NCBI RefSeq assembly: GCF_000213175.1 | Contig: NW_009799104.1 | Location: 1,629,214 to 1,693,213, forward strand | Source of the DNA: Neurospora tetrasperma FGSC 2508 | Lineage: Eukaryota; Ascomycota; Sordariomycetes; Sordariales; Sordariaceae | Direction of reading: 5' to 3' | DNA length: 64,000 bases | In this document: positions 44,099-55,840 of the stretch, one piece after another | Layout of the letters: each line of letters begins with the position of its first letter | Position numbering within the stretch: position 1 is the first letter of the stretch | Position numbers and translations under genes: made by a program | The notes under the pieces: generated by a model | The model's input: the letters and a program-made list of their open reading frames with translations, nothing else | Database searches by the model: none | What the model was told of the DNA's origin: nothing

Positions 44099-45453
44099 GA
44101 CCGGCGGTCACATCGAGGGCACGCAGCCTGACGCAATTGGGTACGCAGCAGGACTCGCGAACACTACACAAAGTCTCACCAGTTACACAAGCTAAGCTTA
44201 CCCTCTTTTGTGATCAGACGCTTCTAACACTGAAGTTTCATAGTTCCTCCTTCCTTTGTCCTGCTTATCTCGGCGTTATTCCGCGAAAGTCTCGAAACCA
44301 AACCTACCTCTAGCAATCAAAAGAACAACAAACCTCATGGTTGAATCGGCCATCTACGACACTGACCAAGCCGGAACGCGAGTTCCTGTTCTGGAATTTC
44401 TCCTACATTCTTGTGGCTCGTCTCAACACGAAAGAATGCGGATATCTTCGGGGGTTGCGACGTGCCATCAAGCCTTGCACATTCCCAGGGACATTACACT
44501 ACCCAGCGCATTGAACACCCTCGCGTTACCACAGTTCACGTACCTAATGGCCTTCCAGGACGCAAGGTACCCCTTCACAACATTTCATGCAGATGACTTT
44601 CAACGCGAATCATAGGTGTGATAGGGATTCAACCCTCGCCAGAGAAGCAGAACCGACACACTCTTACCTTTCCACGACCAAAACATTCCTCCAAAAGAGT
44701 GCTCCAACGACGACCATCTCTAATGAACTGCGTTACACCACAAAAAGACTCCGCGATGAGCCAGAAATCATCAGGGTTATGATCTTCAAGCCTCGAAGTC
44801 TCAATACTAGGTAGGCTTTGGCCCACACCAACTTTGGCAAAAAGTGGTCTCAGTACTACTTTGTGCCAATCTCAAATCACGAACACTGTGGAGGAGTGAT
44901 CTAAATCTTTCTTCGGGAGTTAGTGACAACTGAGGGCACACATCGATGCCCTTTCTTTGGCCATCAGGGTCTTCCGGATCGGCAGTGTCCCGGGCCGTCC
45001 CATTGTCACATTCCGATTGGCAATAATTCTCAAGGCTGCCATTCAAGCCTCCCAAGAACTCAGCTATGGAGCTTTACAGCACTGGCACATGATCGACGTA
45101 ACATCTGGAGGATGGCCCTTTACAGAAGTAGATGCCAGCGGCGTCTCGCATTTCGAGCTCGGCAATGTATCCTGAAAAGGACAACGGAAAGAAACAGAAT
45201 GCCGATTTGGCGTGGGTTGTCCAAACGGTCATTTCTCGACACATTACTTATTCAGCCTACAGGAGGAATGTTATCCAGAAGCTCCGGCGGTAACCTCAGG
45301 ATGGAAAGTCCATAGCAGGATGGCTGACCATGGAAGATTATAAGTGCGATACATCCATGTGAAGAATGTCGGCTGGTCACTGCCATCCATGGTCCACGGT
45401 TTGGCGTCTCACTTCCCGCAACTTGCCTCACTCTCAGCTCGATTTTGGCAGCC
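44099..45453. other. Spacer, no gene seen
   Basis: Only short, unsupported ORFs. Confidence 0.5.
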
Positions 45454-46605
45454 ATGCGTTCCTTTGCCCACGCCCTAGTGGCGTCCATCGCTGGTGCTCT
45501 TGCCGCCACCATGCACATCAACGACTCAACTTTCCAGGACCACATGGCACTGGCTGTGCTGGAGGGTTTGTCCGGGATGGACGGTCAACAGATGCCAGCG
45601 GTGAGCGGTCAACATAACCTTGTCGATATAGTCATGTCCAAGCTTGCCACCATCACAATGGATACCGCCCCCACCGATGCTGTATCCGGCACTAAAACAT
45701 CAACCTTAGGGTGGCCATCCTGCAAGGACACTCTGGCTTGCAACTTCAACTTCCTTTAGAATGTCTCTTTGTCTGACTGGCTCATCTACCTTGTCACCAT
45801 CCAGGTCAAACTCCTCGGCGGCCAAAACAAAAGCCAGACCCAGTTCAAGGCTATTGCAGGACTAATGCAATACTTCATCGACAAAAATCTTCCCAATCCC
45901 AATATTGCACCTTCATACGGCTTCGCTGGTGTCCTTGACGGAATCCAGCGTGGTACGGCCATTGCCCTGGGGAAGTCAAATGACACGTTTGGAAACCCTA
46001 GCTCTCCCATGTAGGCAACTTTCCTCAGGAAAGTAAGGACTGGTCACTTCAGGAACAGAGCTGCTCACGACGCTGCTTGGTCTCAGGCTTTCCAGGTAGG
46101 CATCAACTATGGTGTTCAGACTGGTGACCGGCTTACCGGTACCACGGTTGTTGTCAATGGTCACGTCGAGATAGCAGAGCGCGCGGCTGTCCTAAATATT
46201 TTCGTCGCTTGGAGCATTCTCGCTCAGAGAATGAGGGCGCCATAGGCCGTATCTTCAGCCTGTATGTTCTCCCTTTCCCACCTCATTGCTTGCCATGTTA
46301 CACCCTGTTATTCATCCTCGCTTTCACTAGTATCTTTGAAACTGACCAGACCAATGCCTCTAAAAGCGCTCCCGTCATCTCCCTGCCTCTGCTTCCCTAC
46401 GGCTTCACAGCCGATACGTTCATCAACTGGGATCTTCAATGTCTCCGATCCCAAGCCCCTGTACTGTCTGGTGGATGCCGCCTTCAACGACCGTGCTATT
46501 GCAGCCCTCAGAATCGAGCCCACTACATTTCTGAATGACATCAACAACTTGATCACAATCATTCCAGCTTTTCTAATGTGCTATACGGTTGGAGCGAATA
46601 TTTAA
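45454..46605 (+). pseudogene. Decayed gene for a secreted protein, three in-frame stops
   Basis: From an ATG at 45454 one reading frame with good codon use runs about 800 bases. It starts with a signal-peptide-like segment (MRSFAHALVASIAGALAA), includes KLLGGQNKSQTQFKAIAG and PSYGFAGVLDGIQRGTAIAL, and is interrupted by three stop codons. A donor (GTATGT near 46261) and a CTGAC branch followed by AAAAG (near 46367) mark an intron, after which the frame resumes (VSDPKPLYCLVDAAFNDRAI) to about 46605. All three stops are TAG, as expected from C-to-T change at CpA in CAG or TGG codons, the RIP preference. I do not recognise the family. Alternative splicing around the stops cannot be fully excluded. 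Confidence 0.5.
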
Positions 46606-47078
46606 GTCTTGGGTACCGGTCTTTGTGTCCAACTGGATGGGCCAGAATGATTGGCAATGAGAACCTAAGCAATGGATGCTAGGCTTGGCTTAAATACAAT
46701 ACAGGGAGCACTGAATGTGAGGTTTGCCTCTTGGTATGGCTCACGGAGGAGAGAATTTAGCTCATTGAAAGTTGTGGTATTATATCGCGATGTGCTAGTT
46801 CTGTCGCCCACCTTTAAATGCAAACACCATGATACTCCTTCCCTTTTCCATCAACTTCAACCAACGTCTGCCATACTTTTTTGTATTTCAATGCATACCA
46901 ATTCTCCATGCAAGCTGTCCGTTATAACTCATCAATCATGAAATATCTCCATCGGCCAACATACACTGCCCTCGACGGCCGGACGAAGATCCTCTAGGCC
47001 CCGGGCACCAGTTTATGTCGTCAAATCAAAGTTGGCCCGCTCGTCCTGTCTGCTTCCATTCCATTCCTTCCCAGTGCT
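46606..47078. other. Spacer, no gene seen
   Basis: Short ORFs only; 3' flank of the small membrane-protein gene. Confidence 0.5.
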
Positions 47079-47300
47079 CTACCACGAACCCAACCTCTGT
47101 TTCTTCTTTGGATATACTGTCCTGATAACGGCATGCAACACGACGCTGACAACCATCAGGATCTCTACCGCTACCAGTCCGATCCAGATGAGATTCAGCC
47201 GCTGGTTCTCGTCCCCGGCTAGGGCGGCTTGGATGTTGGCTGGAACGGCCGGGAGTTTCATGTAGGCGGTGTAGCCGGGTGTAGGGATCTGGACTCTCAT
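47079..47300 (-). CDS. Small single-pass membrane protein, 73 aa
   Basis: ATG at 47300 in good context (cacacaATGAG) after a long C/A-rich leader. One hydrophobic helix, LNLIWIGLVAVEILMVVSVV (about residues 36-55), is followed by a positive end (PKKKQRLGSW), suggesting the C-terminus faces the cytosol. A likely 5' UTR intron lies upstream at 47769-47683 (GTGAGT donor, GCTAACTGA branch, AACCAG acceptor), and a six-codon upstream ORF follows it. The function is unknown; size and layout fit small organelle or ER membrane subunits, but I see no diagnostic motif. Confidence 0.6.
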   Translation of the reverse strand: MRVQIPTPGYTAYMKLPAVPANIQAALAGDENQRLNLIWIGLVAVEILMVVSVVLHAVIRTVYPKKKQRLGSW

Positions 47301-47393
47301 TGTGTGTGGATCCCAGATGTCGTTTGGTGGAGAGGTTGCTCGGTGGATTTTGAAGAATCGGTGAGTTACGAGTGAGGATTGGGGATCCGGCTG

Positions 47394-47460
47394 GGTAGGT
47401 ACCTAGGTAGATAGGAGGTAGGTGTTTACCTCTAGGTGAGAGGTACCTTAGGTAGGTGAG
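47394..47460. repeat. Cluster of TAGGTAGG / ACCTCTAGG motifs
   Basis: Within 67 bases the motifs TAGGTA, CCTAGGTA, GAGGTA and their complements occur about eight times, in the leader or promoter side of the small membrane-protein gene. Confidence 0.7.
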
Positions 47461-47769
47461 GATGCTTGATATCGGGTGTCGCTGTTGAAGGACTTGCTGA
47501 TGGCGGCTGGCTGCTAATGGCTGAGGTTTGTTGATTTTAGGCGGAGGTGTTGGTAGAGGCAGGTAGTGTAATGAGCGGGCTGTGAGGTTTGAGAGGCTCG
47601 CGGTGCGTGTTGAAGGTTGGAATCGAGTAGTGAAAAATCAGTTAATGTAGGTATGAATGCATTCGTTGCTTGAGGTTCGTATCTGGTTCATCAGTTAGCT
47701 CGAGTCCATCATCCAGAGCGACGCCATCGCAGCCGCCAACGCAACTACCCTAATCTGGAAAGCACTCAC

Positions 47770-49993
47770 GTGTAGGCAGGAACCTCTCGTTATTTCACAC
47801 CTTGAAAACGACAGTAGCAGGTAGGTATCAACACGCAAATAACGGATGAGGTTTGCAGGATATGGAAAGTACAATTCAGACCTCGATGGTAGAATGAATA
47901 AAAAGAAGAAGAGAAGGATTCTTTCACGTCCCTCCCGCACTCCAAGCTTTTTCACTGTTGCAAGTTCCCTTGTTCAATGCTGATCGACACCGACATACAC
48001 CACGGTGCACCGACAACGCTAATACACGTTCCCTTCGTTTTGCTAGGTCAAATACTTAGCGCAGCGTATATGCAAACCACATGGCATGACACCACCCCCA
48101 GTACGTTGTGGTTTCAATCGATGTGCCAGTGCCGAAAAGCCAGTGCAAAATCAGTGGAAGTCAGTGCAACTGCAAAGCCAACTGGCGCTAGCACGCTAGT
48201 GCCAAAAAGGGTATGTATTGGGCAGCAAGACTTGAAGTTCAAAGGAATTTGGTTGGCTTGAGGGGGGCCAAAGGAAGGAAGGAAAGAAAGAAAGAAAGAA
48301 ATGGGGCACGAGACTGAGCGATGGATGGCTTTGACGAGTCGAAGTGTGGTGACTGGTGAGGTGACCAACACAGGAGGCGGTGGAATCTCGCTCTTTATGT
48401 GAGCGGGATGGTTCAGGTTTTTGTATCTTTGAAGAAGAGAGACTGGACTCGACGGGAGGCATTGGTATTGGTCAATGCCATGATCACGATGGTGGACGGT
48501 GTATGGGCAATTGGGAACAGGGCAAAATTGACACGCTGGCAAGAATCTCCGATCATGATTTGCGGTGTAAGCCTCCGAGTGAAGTGCAAGGTTTCCACCC
48601 AGCTACGGCTTACTCGGTGGCTTTCTTGAATATCAGAGACAAACGTGGATTGACAGGGTGGAAAACCCAATAAAGTACGCCAAGAATGTTGACGGGCAAG
48701 CTGACGGGAGATTAACACCAGGATGTGGAAATATCTTCCACACATATCGTTTTCGATATTTCGCTTTACCAGGAATAGGTACATGAACTCGGCATGGAAC
48801 ATCGAAACTTCTCGCACTAAAGAAATGTATCGTGTCCCACATCCGACTTAGTTCTTACTAGTGATCTCCTCAAGTCCGGTCAAGACTGGAGAGTCCAACC
48901 CCTGTACCAATTCCACAACATCGATAAAGCCCATAACCCGACAAAGGACAGTTACTAGTGCACACTCGTAAGCATGCATTCTTCCGGTCCTGTCGATCGC
49001 CGTTGTGTAAACCGCAAGTCCCGTCTTGGCATGGCGCCCGTTGACCTTTGCCACGTGCTTTGAGTGAGTTTTCGAAATCTTTGTTCCGGGTTCCCTTGAT
49101 CTTCGAGTCGAAGCACAGGGGCAATTTATGATGTTCGTGGAAACACCCTGGCCGGGAAGGGAGTTACAAATGCCTGAGGTATGAGAAGTTCGGAGTTGTG
49201 CACGGGCTTGATGGGGTATGTTATCGGTCGATGTTTAGTTGAAGCCGTGAGGCTGAAAATGAAGATGGCGATGAATTGAGGATGTGGTCAGTAACAGAAA
49301 CTGGTCAACCTCCGAGACCTAGCTACCAGGTGAGAAAGGCGGAAGTGTTTGGCACAAAATGACTAGGGCAATGACCCACGTGATGGCAGGCAGTCAGCGA
49401 TACCTGCTGATGGATGTATGGCATCGTTTGGTATAATCTGTATTGTATCGAGAAACTTGAAGGGGTGCCTCCACGGCTGAATAGAGTACCTGTAGGACTA
49501 TGAAGTTGAGAACCTGAATATTCACAAGGTATAAAGTCGGAGCAAGTAAACTTGCGAAGGAAAAAGAATGATAGAGGTAATTATCCAGGGTTACGTCAAA
49601 TACAAGACAAACTCACCTCGAACTCACTTCATGAAGCAAGTGTAATACTGCACTTTGCTCATACCAAAAAACCGTAATATTATCCTCCTCTTCCTCAACC
49701 CCCCCACCATTTTTACCTCGGACTCCTTTCTGTAGAGCAACCCCTCCCACTTCAAATACAACCAAGTGAACTCAACTTCCAGCCAACACCCCACGACTCT
49801 TCGACTATCTTATACCTGGTAAAAGTACGCCTTCCACTCGCCCTCAAACATATACTCCCTCTCTCTCTAGCTCTCAAGGTTTTCAACAAACGTATCCCGT
49901 CTCCGACGAAAAGCATTTCGGCACCGCGCAACGCAACATCACAGAGCATCAGTCAAGACCTCGAGAAAAAAAAGACTCGTCAAAGCCATCAAC
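47770..49993. other. Spacer, no gene seen
   Basis: Holds an AAGAAAG microsatellite (about 48270-48301) and a CT-rich leader for the next gene (49850-49980). Donor-like minus sites at 48858 and 49620 lack partners. Confidence 0.5.
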
Positions 49994-50822
49994 ATGATTG
50001 CGTGCCTGGAAACGTTGTACGAGCTCGTCTACGCCGTGTTGTTTATCCGCATTGTCATCTTTGACGCGCTTCGAAACCCAGAGAGACTACCCGGTGAGAG
50101 CGAGGTGAGCGCGGTTGAAAGGGGTAGAGGTGGTGCCTATCGCGGAGGAGAACATGGAGGTGATGTGGAGGTGAGGAAGAGGGGAGGAGCTGGACCTCGC
50201 TGAGGACCTTGCGGAGGATATGACTATTGAGGACTTTGGGGGGAAGAGGAGGATGTAGGGGATGGGGAGGATGATTTTCGAGCAGTGAAGATCTGGAGAG
50301 CATAGGCATCGTCTGGAAGAGGGATCCGACTGGAAGGCGAAGGGGGGCGATATGGTGTCTCTTTGCGTGCTGAGAAGTTCATCGCGATGGTTTCGTTCGA
50401 TCAGCGATCCATCGGTCTTGGGAAACAAGCGTATGATTTGGAACGAAGCAGGCTATCAGAGGGGGAACCGTTCACCTGGCATAGCTGATGGTCAAGATCG
50501 GTAAGTGAGATCCTGAGTGATTCCTCAAGCCAGCGTCAGCATAAGTTTTCGATGACACGAAGGCGTAGGGGGGACTCAGATTCCCATCTCTACTTTACCT
50601 CAGCCCAAACGCCAAAGTTGCTAACTATCTTATGCAGCTGCAGAACCTTTTCCCAAACGACATAACCTCGTGCTCCCCAGAACGGACTTTAGGCACTCTT
50701 GGAGATCAATGGGCGGCACTGTACGGGAGGATGACGTGCGGGCTTCCACTGGTGTTGATGATCTCGTCAATGCAAGATCGCTTGAGATGGACTGGAGCCC
50801 TCATCCGCATGGTTACCTCTAA
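49994..50822 (+). CDS. Small protein with N-terminal membrane helix; splicing unresolved
   Basis: ATG at 49994 (context tcaacATGATT) after a CT-rich leader. The first exon encodes MIACLETLYELVYAVLFIRI and VIFDALRNPERLP, a membrane or signal-anchor segment. Unspliced, the ORF ends at 50203 (69 aa, Gly/Arg-rich). If the donor at 50094 (GTGAGA) joins the strong acceptor at 50637 (TTGCTAACT branch, ATGCAG), the product is 94 aa with a better tail (EDDVRASTGVDDLVNARSLE, ending SPHPHGYL). That intron of 544 nt is long for Neurospora and contains another good donor (GTAAGT at 50501), so an internal exon is possible. No family recognised. Confidence 0.42.
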
Positions 50823-52701
50823 TTAGGTACGTGGGAGTTAACGTCGGTGATGGTCTGTAGGTATCTGCCATGCATTTGAAGGCCTTGTAAGTCTTTCACG
50901 ATACCCAGAGTCAAGTCCCACATTCAGCTGGCCAAACTTTTAGAAGGCGGTTCGGTGTGGCTCGTTCGATGACCTTTCGGGATCTTGATTTCAATGCGCT
51001 TTGTGAGTTGCCTTCAAAGTGCCGTGCATGGGCTGAGAAGTGACTTCGATCTGGTCTGCACTCTTGGATCTTCTTCAAACGATGGTTTGGCTTGTCATCT
51101 TGGCCAGCAGATACCTATGTCTGTCCATGAAAAAGCGCCATATCAACAGCTGAAACCAATACTTGCCTTCCACATGTATATAAGTGATCACTGTCACTTA
51201 AGATCCCAACCGACCGACTTGTTTCGACATGCTCGGCGTTTCAAGTCCTTATTACACTACTGCTCGTATTTGTAGTGTAGACGCAATGCAAGGAATCGTC
51301 AGGTTATTCGACGCCAAAGAGGAGGAGGAGGAGGAGGAGGAGGAGGGAGAGAGTGCTAGGTCAAGCTTTTCGATGGAAGTTGAGAGTCCAGAGTCCACGT
51401 AATCGATGAGTGATTTGGAAGAGGTAACCAATCGGTCTCTGAACTTGCATGATGTCCGAGTACGAACCAACATCTGTATGGGTGCTGGATGACTTTGGGT
51501 TCTGTGCCATCCATAGAAGCATAACTCGCTTCCAGAGAGGTTTGTGGTCAGTTATGATACAAGACACGCAGAGAGTTGAGACATCTCGGCATGATGCGAC
51601 GCCAAAGCGGGGACTCGTTTGCGTCGATATCATTTGGGCGGATGTGGAGCCATTCATTTACGCCCTAGTGATAGTGGCCGAGCCAATGCCAAGCTGCCAA
51701 GCAGCGGTGGATGCCGTAATCATGCCAAGTATTGCAACCGCGAGGGTTCAACGTCAACGACTCCACGGGGAAACCTCAGCTGAGGACGGTGATATGCGGA
51801 CGACTCGTCAATGCCTCCCCTGCGGACCCCCATGCCGTGCCTTCTGTTGTGGTCCCTTCTGTCTTGGCGGGCAGTGGTCAACAAGTCGATGCGTAGGGAG
51901 GCGGTGCTACGAAGATGGAAACAACAAAGCCACGCAGCTTCCTCCATCTTGGTATGTACTCCACGGGACACTGACGAGCTGGAGCTTCGCTTGCGAGCTG
52001 GGCAAGCTGGGTCCGGCGGCGGCCTCCCCCCCACTTCTTCCACTTCATTCTTTCACCCCTCAATCATCACCAGTGTTTCGCAGGCCGCTTCTAGAGGTAT
52101 GGAATCTGGAACGGGAGTAATGAGATGGAGGCTAGAGATGACGCCAAGTAGTGTAGGCATCCCCTGGTTTCAATGCCAACACACGATGCCGAATGCTTGA
52201 CAGGGTATCAATACCTAAAGGCGTAAAGGACTTGGAAAGCTCACACACACCCGCTCACCATTGGTCTCTATTCTTCACCAAGATCCGCCAGACCAAGTAC
52301 CTCGAATTACAACAGTCCAGATCTATCAAAAGTAACATCTACGTTGCAGAAAAAGGCAACGCGTCCACGCAACTCAACTGGTCCAAAAGGGGGGCTGTTT
52401 GCTCCGTTTGGCTTCGTATCGGCTTGTGGAGAATAGAATGCGAGGGTTTGAAGTATCAAAACTGACCTTTGAACCTTGTCACCTGGAAAGTGGTGTTGTA
52501 CATAGTGTAAAGTGGGATGGAACCAAACAGGTCGAGTGTGGAGACAGGTCGTGGACCGCATCATGGCGTAGGTCTTCTTCTGTCATACTCCACGAGGAGA
52601 GAACCCTGATGGGTGATGCCTTCCCTTGCTGCGTCCAAGCGGTTGAGGCGGTCAATTGGCCGAGCCACGTTGATGGGAGGCCGTTCCCCGTCTCCCTCGT
52701 G
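50823..52701. other. Spacer, no gene seen
   Basis: Contains a (GGA)n microsatellite at 51319-51346. The overlapping plus ORFs around 51449-52200 are random-looking. Confidence 0.5.
51319..51346. repeat. (GGA)n microsatellite
   Basis: About nine GGA triplets in intergenic sequence. Confidence 0.9.
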
Positions 52702-52707
52702 TATAAG
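52702..52707 (+). promoter_or_regulatory. TATA box of the cyanovirin-N gene
   Basis: TATAAG follows a pyrimidine-rich stretch and precedes the ATG by 117 bases, leaving a leader of about 85 bases with no upstream ATG. Confidence 0.5.
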
Positions 52708-52818
52708 AAGGCGGTTTCCCCTTCTCCCAACTTGCACTTGGTTGTTCTTCTAAACTTCATCCACAAACTTGAACTACCACCACATACCCAACACCACCCC
52801 CAAACCAACACTATCAAC

Positions 52819-53298
52819 ATGTCTTTCCACGTTACCGCTGAGGATGCTCGCATCGAGGTGCGCGATAACCGCACCATCCTCTTTGCTCGCCTCCGCCGCG
52901 AGGACGGCGAGTGGAACGACGCCAGCTACGAGCTTGACCAGATCATCGGAAACAACGATGGTAAGTAGTCCAGGCTATCCTTTATCCTCAGCATCTTTCA
53001 GACAGTATCTAACATGGTTACTCGTCTTTAGGTCACTTCCAGTGGGGTGGTCAGAACTTCACTGAGACCGCCGAGGATATCCGCTTCCACCCCAAGGAGG
53101 GTGCCGCCGAGCAGCCCATTCTCCGTGCCAGGCTCCGTGACTGCAACGGCGAGTTCCACGACCGCGATGTTAACCTCACCGAGATCGTTGAGAACGTCAA
53201 CGGCCAGTTCCAGGCCAGTAAGTCTACTTGCCGTCCAGCCAGCACTGATGTCGAAACGCTCAAGTAACTGACAAATTGCTCCCCCACCAGAGTTTTAA
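52819..53298 (+). CDS. Cyanovirin-N homolog (CVNH lectin), 111 aa
   Basis: Small carbohydrate-binding protein of the CVNH family; family members bind high-mannose glycans. Exons 52819-52960, 53032-53217 and 53291-53298, with introns from GTAAGT to TTTAG and from GTAAGT to ACCAG; the last exon encodes only part of one codon, Phe and stop. The product begins MSFHVTAEDARIEVRDNRTI, includes DASYELDQIIGNNDGHFQWG and ILRARLRDCNGEFHDRDVNL, and ends NVNGQFQAKF. It has the tandem pseudo-repeat of the fold (LFARLR / ILRARLR; DQIIGN / TEIVEN). It has one Cys, so the disulfides of the cyanobacterial protein are absent. No signal peptide, so cytosolic. The sequence matches my memory of the structurally studied N. 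crassa CVNH. Confidence 0.97.
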
Positions 53299-55840
53299 AT
53301 GACCCGGACGCACACGCGAAGAAATCCGTTGCCGGCGGCGCATAGGGACCGTCGGGATGTCATGGGGAATGAATAGTCGTAAAGCATAATCTTTAAATGG
53401 TACTAAGGGGTACAAGGTAGACATTGGACACGATAGCAATGAAAGCCTTGTACAAAAAGCAAACAAACATCGACTGCCTCGCACATACGTAGACGTGTAT
53501 CTTGCACTGGCTTGACTCGGTAACCAGCATGATAACCAACGTAACATCTAGCTTGCACTTGACACCGCGGGTCTGGGGCAGCTCAGCTCGTCAGGCCTCA
53601 GGGTGGTCGACGAGGGGAAGTGGATCGTAAATGGAGACCGACATCGTAAGGAGTGGACATGTGGAAGGGGTTGTGGTGGAGAGATGTCGAGCTTGTGTCC
53701 CTGTCAGCTTCGTCCGACGTCTCGAGATTCGAGACGACGTTCATCTCATAGCATGTCGTTGGAGATCCCCGACTATACCCTTTTCTGTTGTGCGGCCATG
53801 ATAGCTCGTGCTGACCAAGTTCTCCTACTGACAGTTTCCTGGACTGTGGAGGCTCGTGGCCTGTGAACCTGGCTTGATGTTTACGGCATGCTTGTTAAAA
53901 CCGAAGCATGTTTGATTATCAGACAGGGGCGAACGACGGGAGAGGGGAGCTCCGCTTGAGTGCTTGCAGAGCTTCTGGGTGTTCTACCATGTTCGTCTCA
54001 TGTCGTTGGCAGCTCATGAAAGCTCAACAGCTTGTTGGCCAGTCACAAGGCGCCATGGAAAAGGGGGTGAAGATTGACGAGGGGCTTAAAAGAGGGGCTG
54101 AAGAGGGGTGCAGTCTTTACCCCTGCAGTTGCAACACCCCCCGTTATGCTGTGATCCTACCCACTTATTGCACAGCCAGTCGAGGGCCAGATTTACAGGC
54201 CCATACTGGGACTGCGAACTGCTAGTTGCAACAATAATGGCCGAATTTTTGTAATATTAATAGCAACATACAGAAGGGTCGAGTTTTGGTGGAAGTGAAC
54301 ACTTGTACCCCTATATCGGTGTTTATCGATCTATTATTCCAATCCGTCAACGGCCCTCCATTGGCCCGAACGCCTAGGCACATACTTCGGGTTCGTAGAT
54401 TGGATCTCACTTGTGCAAACACCCTACTATTGCAAGATAAATCACTGCCGGCATCGAGTTGCATTAACATGGGTAAAGACTGTACATACATGTAGAAGGG
54501 GTTGTGATGGACAGGAGCGAGGGGTCGCTGGTCGAGGGGTTGATCGTCCACTGGACCCTGGAAATCCACGGTGACGGTGTGATCACCATGCTCGACGGTG
54601 TGTCGGTGACTACACTACACGTGTCTCTACCGGCGCTGTGACGTTGGCGGGCTGGCGAACGAAACCTGACCCTTGCCCATTGCGCTAGCACTGCCGCTGC
54701 CGACCGTCTCACGTCCGTCACGTGGGTATCGCTTTGAACAATCGATAAGGGGCGCGATAAGCGACAAGATACGTTCAACTTGCCCGACATGACTGACCTG
54801 ACGGCAACAATGTCGCAGGTCGTTTAATTCGCTGCTGAAATTATAAGGCAACAAGCAGAGGAGACATTCAAAGATGTGTCAGAAGCGCTTGTTCGTCAAG
54901 TATGAAGAGATGACTGCTCCAGAAGCCCGGAAGCCCTAGCTGAGGTCTATGGAATGCACATCTCGTCGTCCCCAACCGGGGCCCCAATCACCTCAGCTAT
55001 CGGCTCAACCTCTTTCCATAGCAATGCCCTCCTTCCTCAGCAGTATTCTGCTCCTCCTGTTGCAGCCATCCTTCCACATACAGCGTGTGTGCCTTCTTCG
55101 TTTCGTGTGGGGAAGAAACAGGTCTGAGGTATAAATCAGGCATGCATGCTGCAGCTTGCTCCAGTTCGTTCACTCCATTCAGTTTCACTCGCACGTACTA
55201 ACAATACGCTCGTCATGGAAACAATAGACATTGGAAAGGCATAGTATATCCCCTCCTTTCGATTGCTGATCCTTGAAATCCAAATTCATATACCGGGTGC
55301 ACTCGAAATCAGTCGGTGTGATTTTCTTCACCCAATCGTGGGTCCAATAGGATGTGTCGTTTGAGTGACCCTCGTGGGTTCAGCAATGCGCTCATTATCT
55401 TGTAGGATGCCGGCAGTCATGGTCCCCTCCGATCATCATCGAGTCACCACCTCGCGTCTCACCGAACAGCTTCACCGACTAACGAGTCAGAACCGCAATC
55501 TGGATGGATGGATGATTTGCTGATAAGAAATTTGCCAGTCTCGCTGTCTTGGCTTTCGCACTCAGGCAAGTTCTCCTTTGCAAACCTTTGCTTGTTGTAA
55601 ATTTCGACATGTTGGATGATCGAGTCGTTAGAAGAAAAATCGTAGGAAGCTATTATACAAAGCTACTTACCAAAGAAAAAAACTAAACAAAAAGAACAGA
55701 AAAGGGAAACACAAGTTATCAAGCCCTTCGGGGGTATATCCAACATTGAACTCCCACTCCTCTCCCATCTATTATATTTACCAACAACATCCTTCCCTTT
55801 TCATACCGCACACAATCCTGCTCAGTCGAGTTCTTTCACT
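53299..55840. other. 2.5-kb spacer, no gene seen
   Basis: Short ORFs only. On minus a donor (GTAAGT at 55677) and TTCTAACGA branch near 55625 lie just beyond the stop of the next minus-strand gene and could be a 3' UTR intron of it. Confidence 0.45.
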
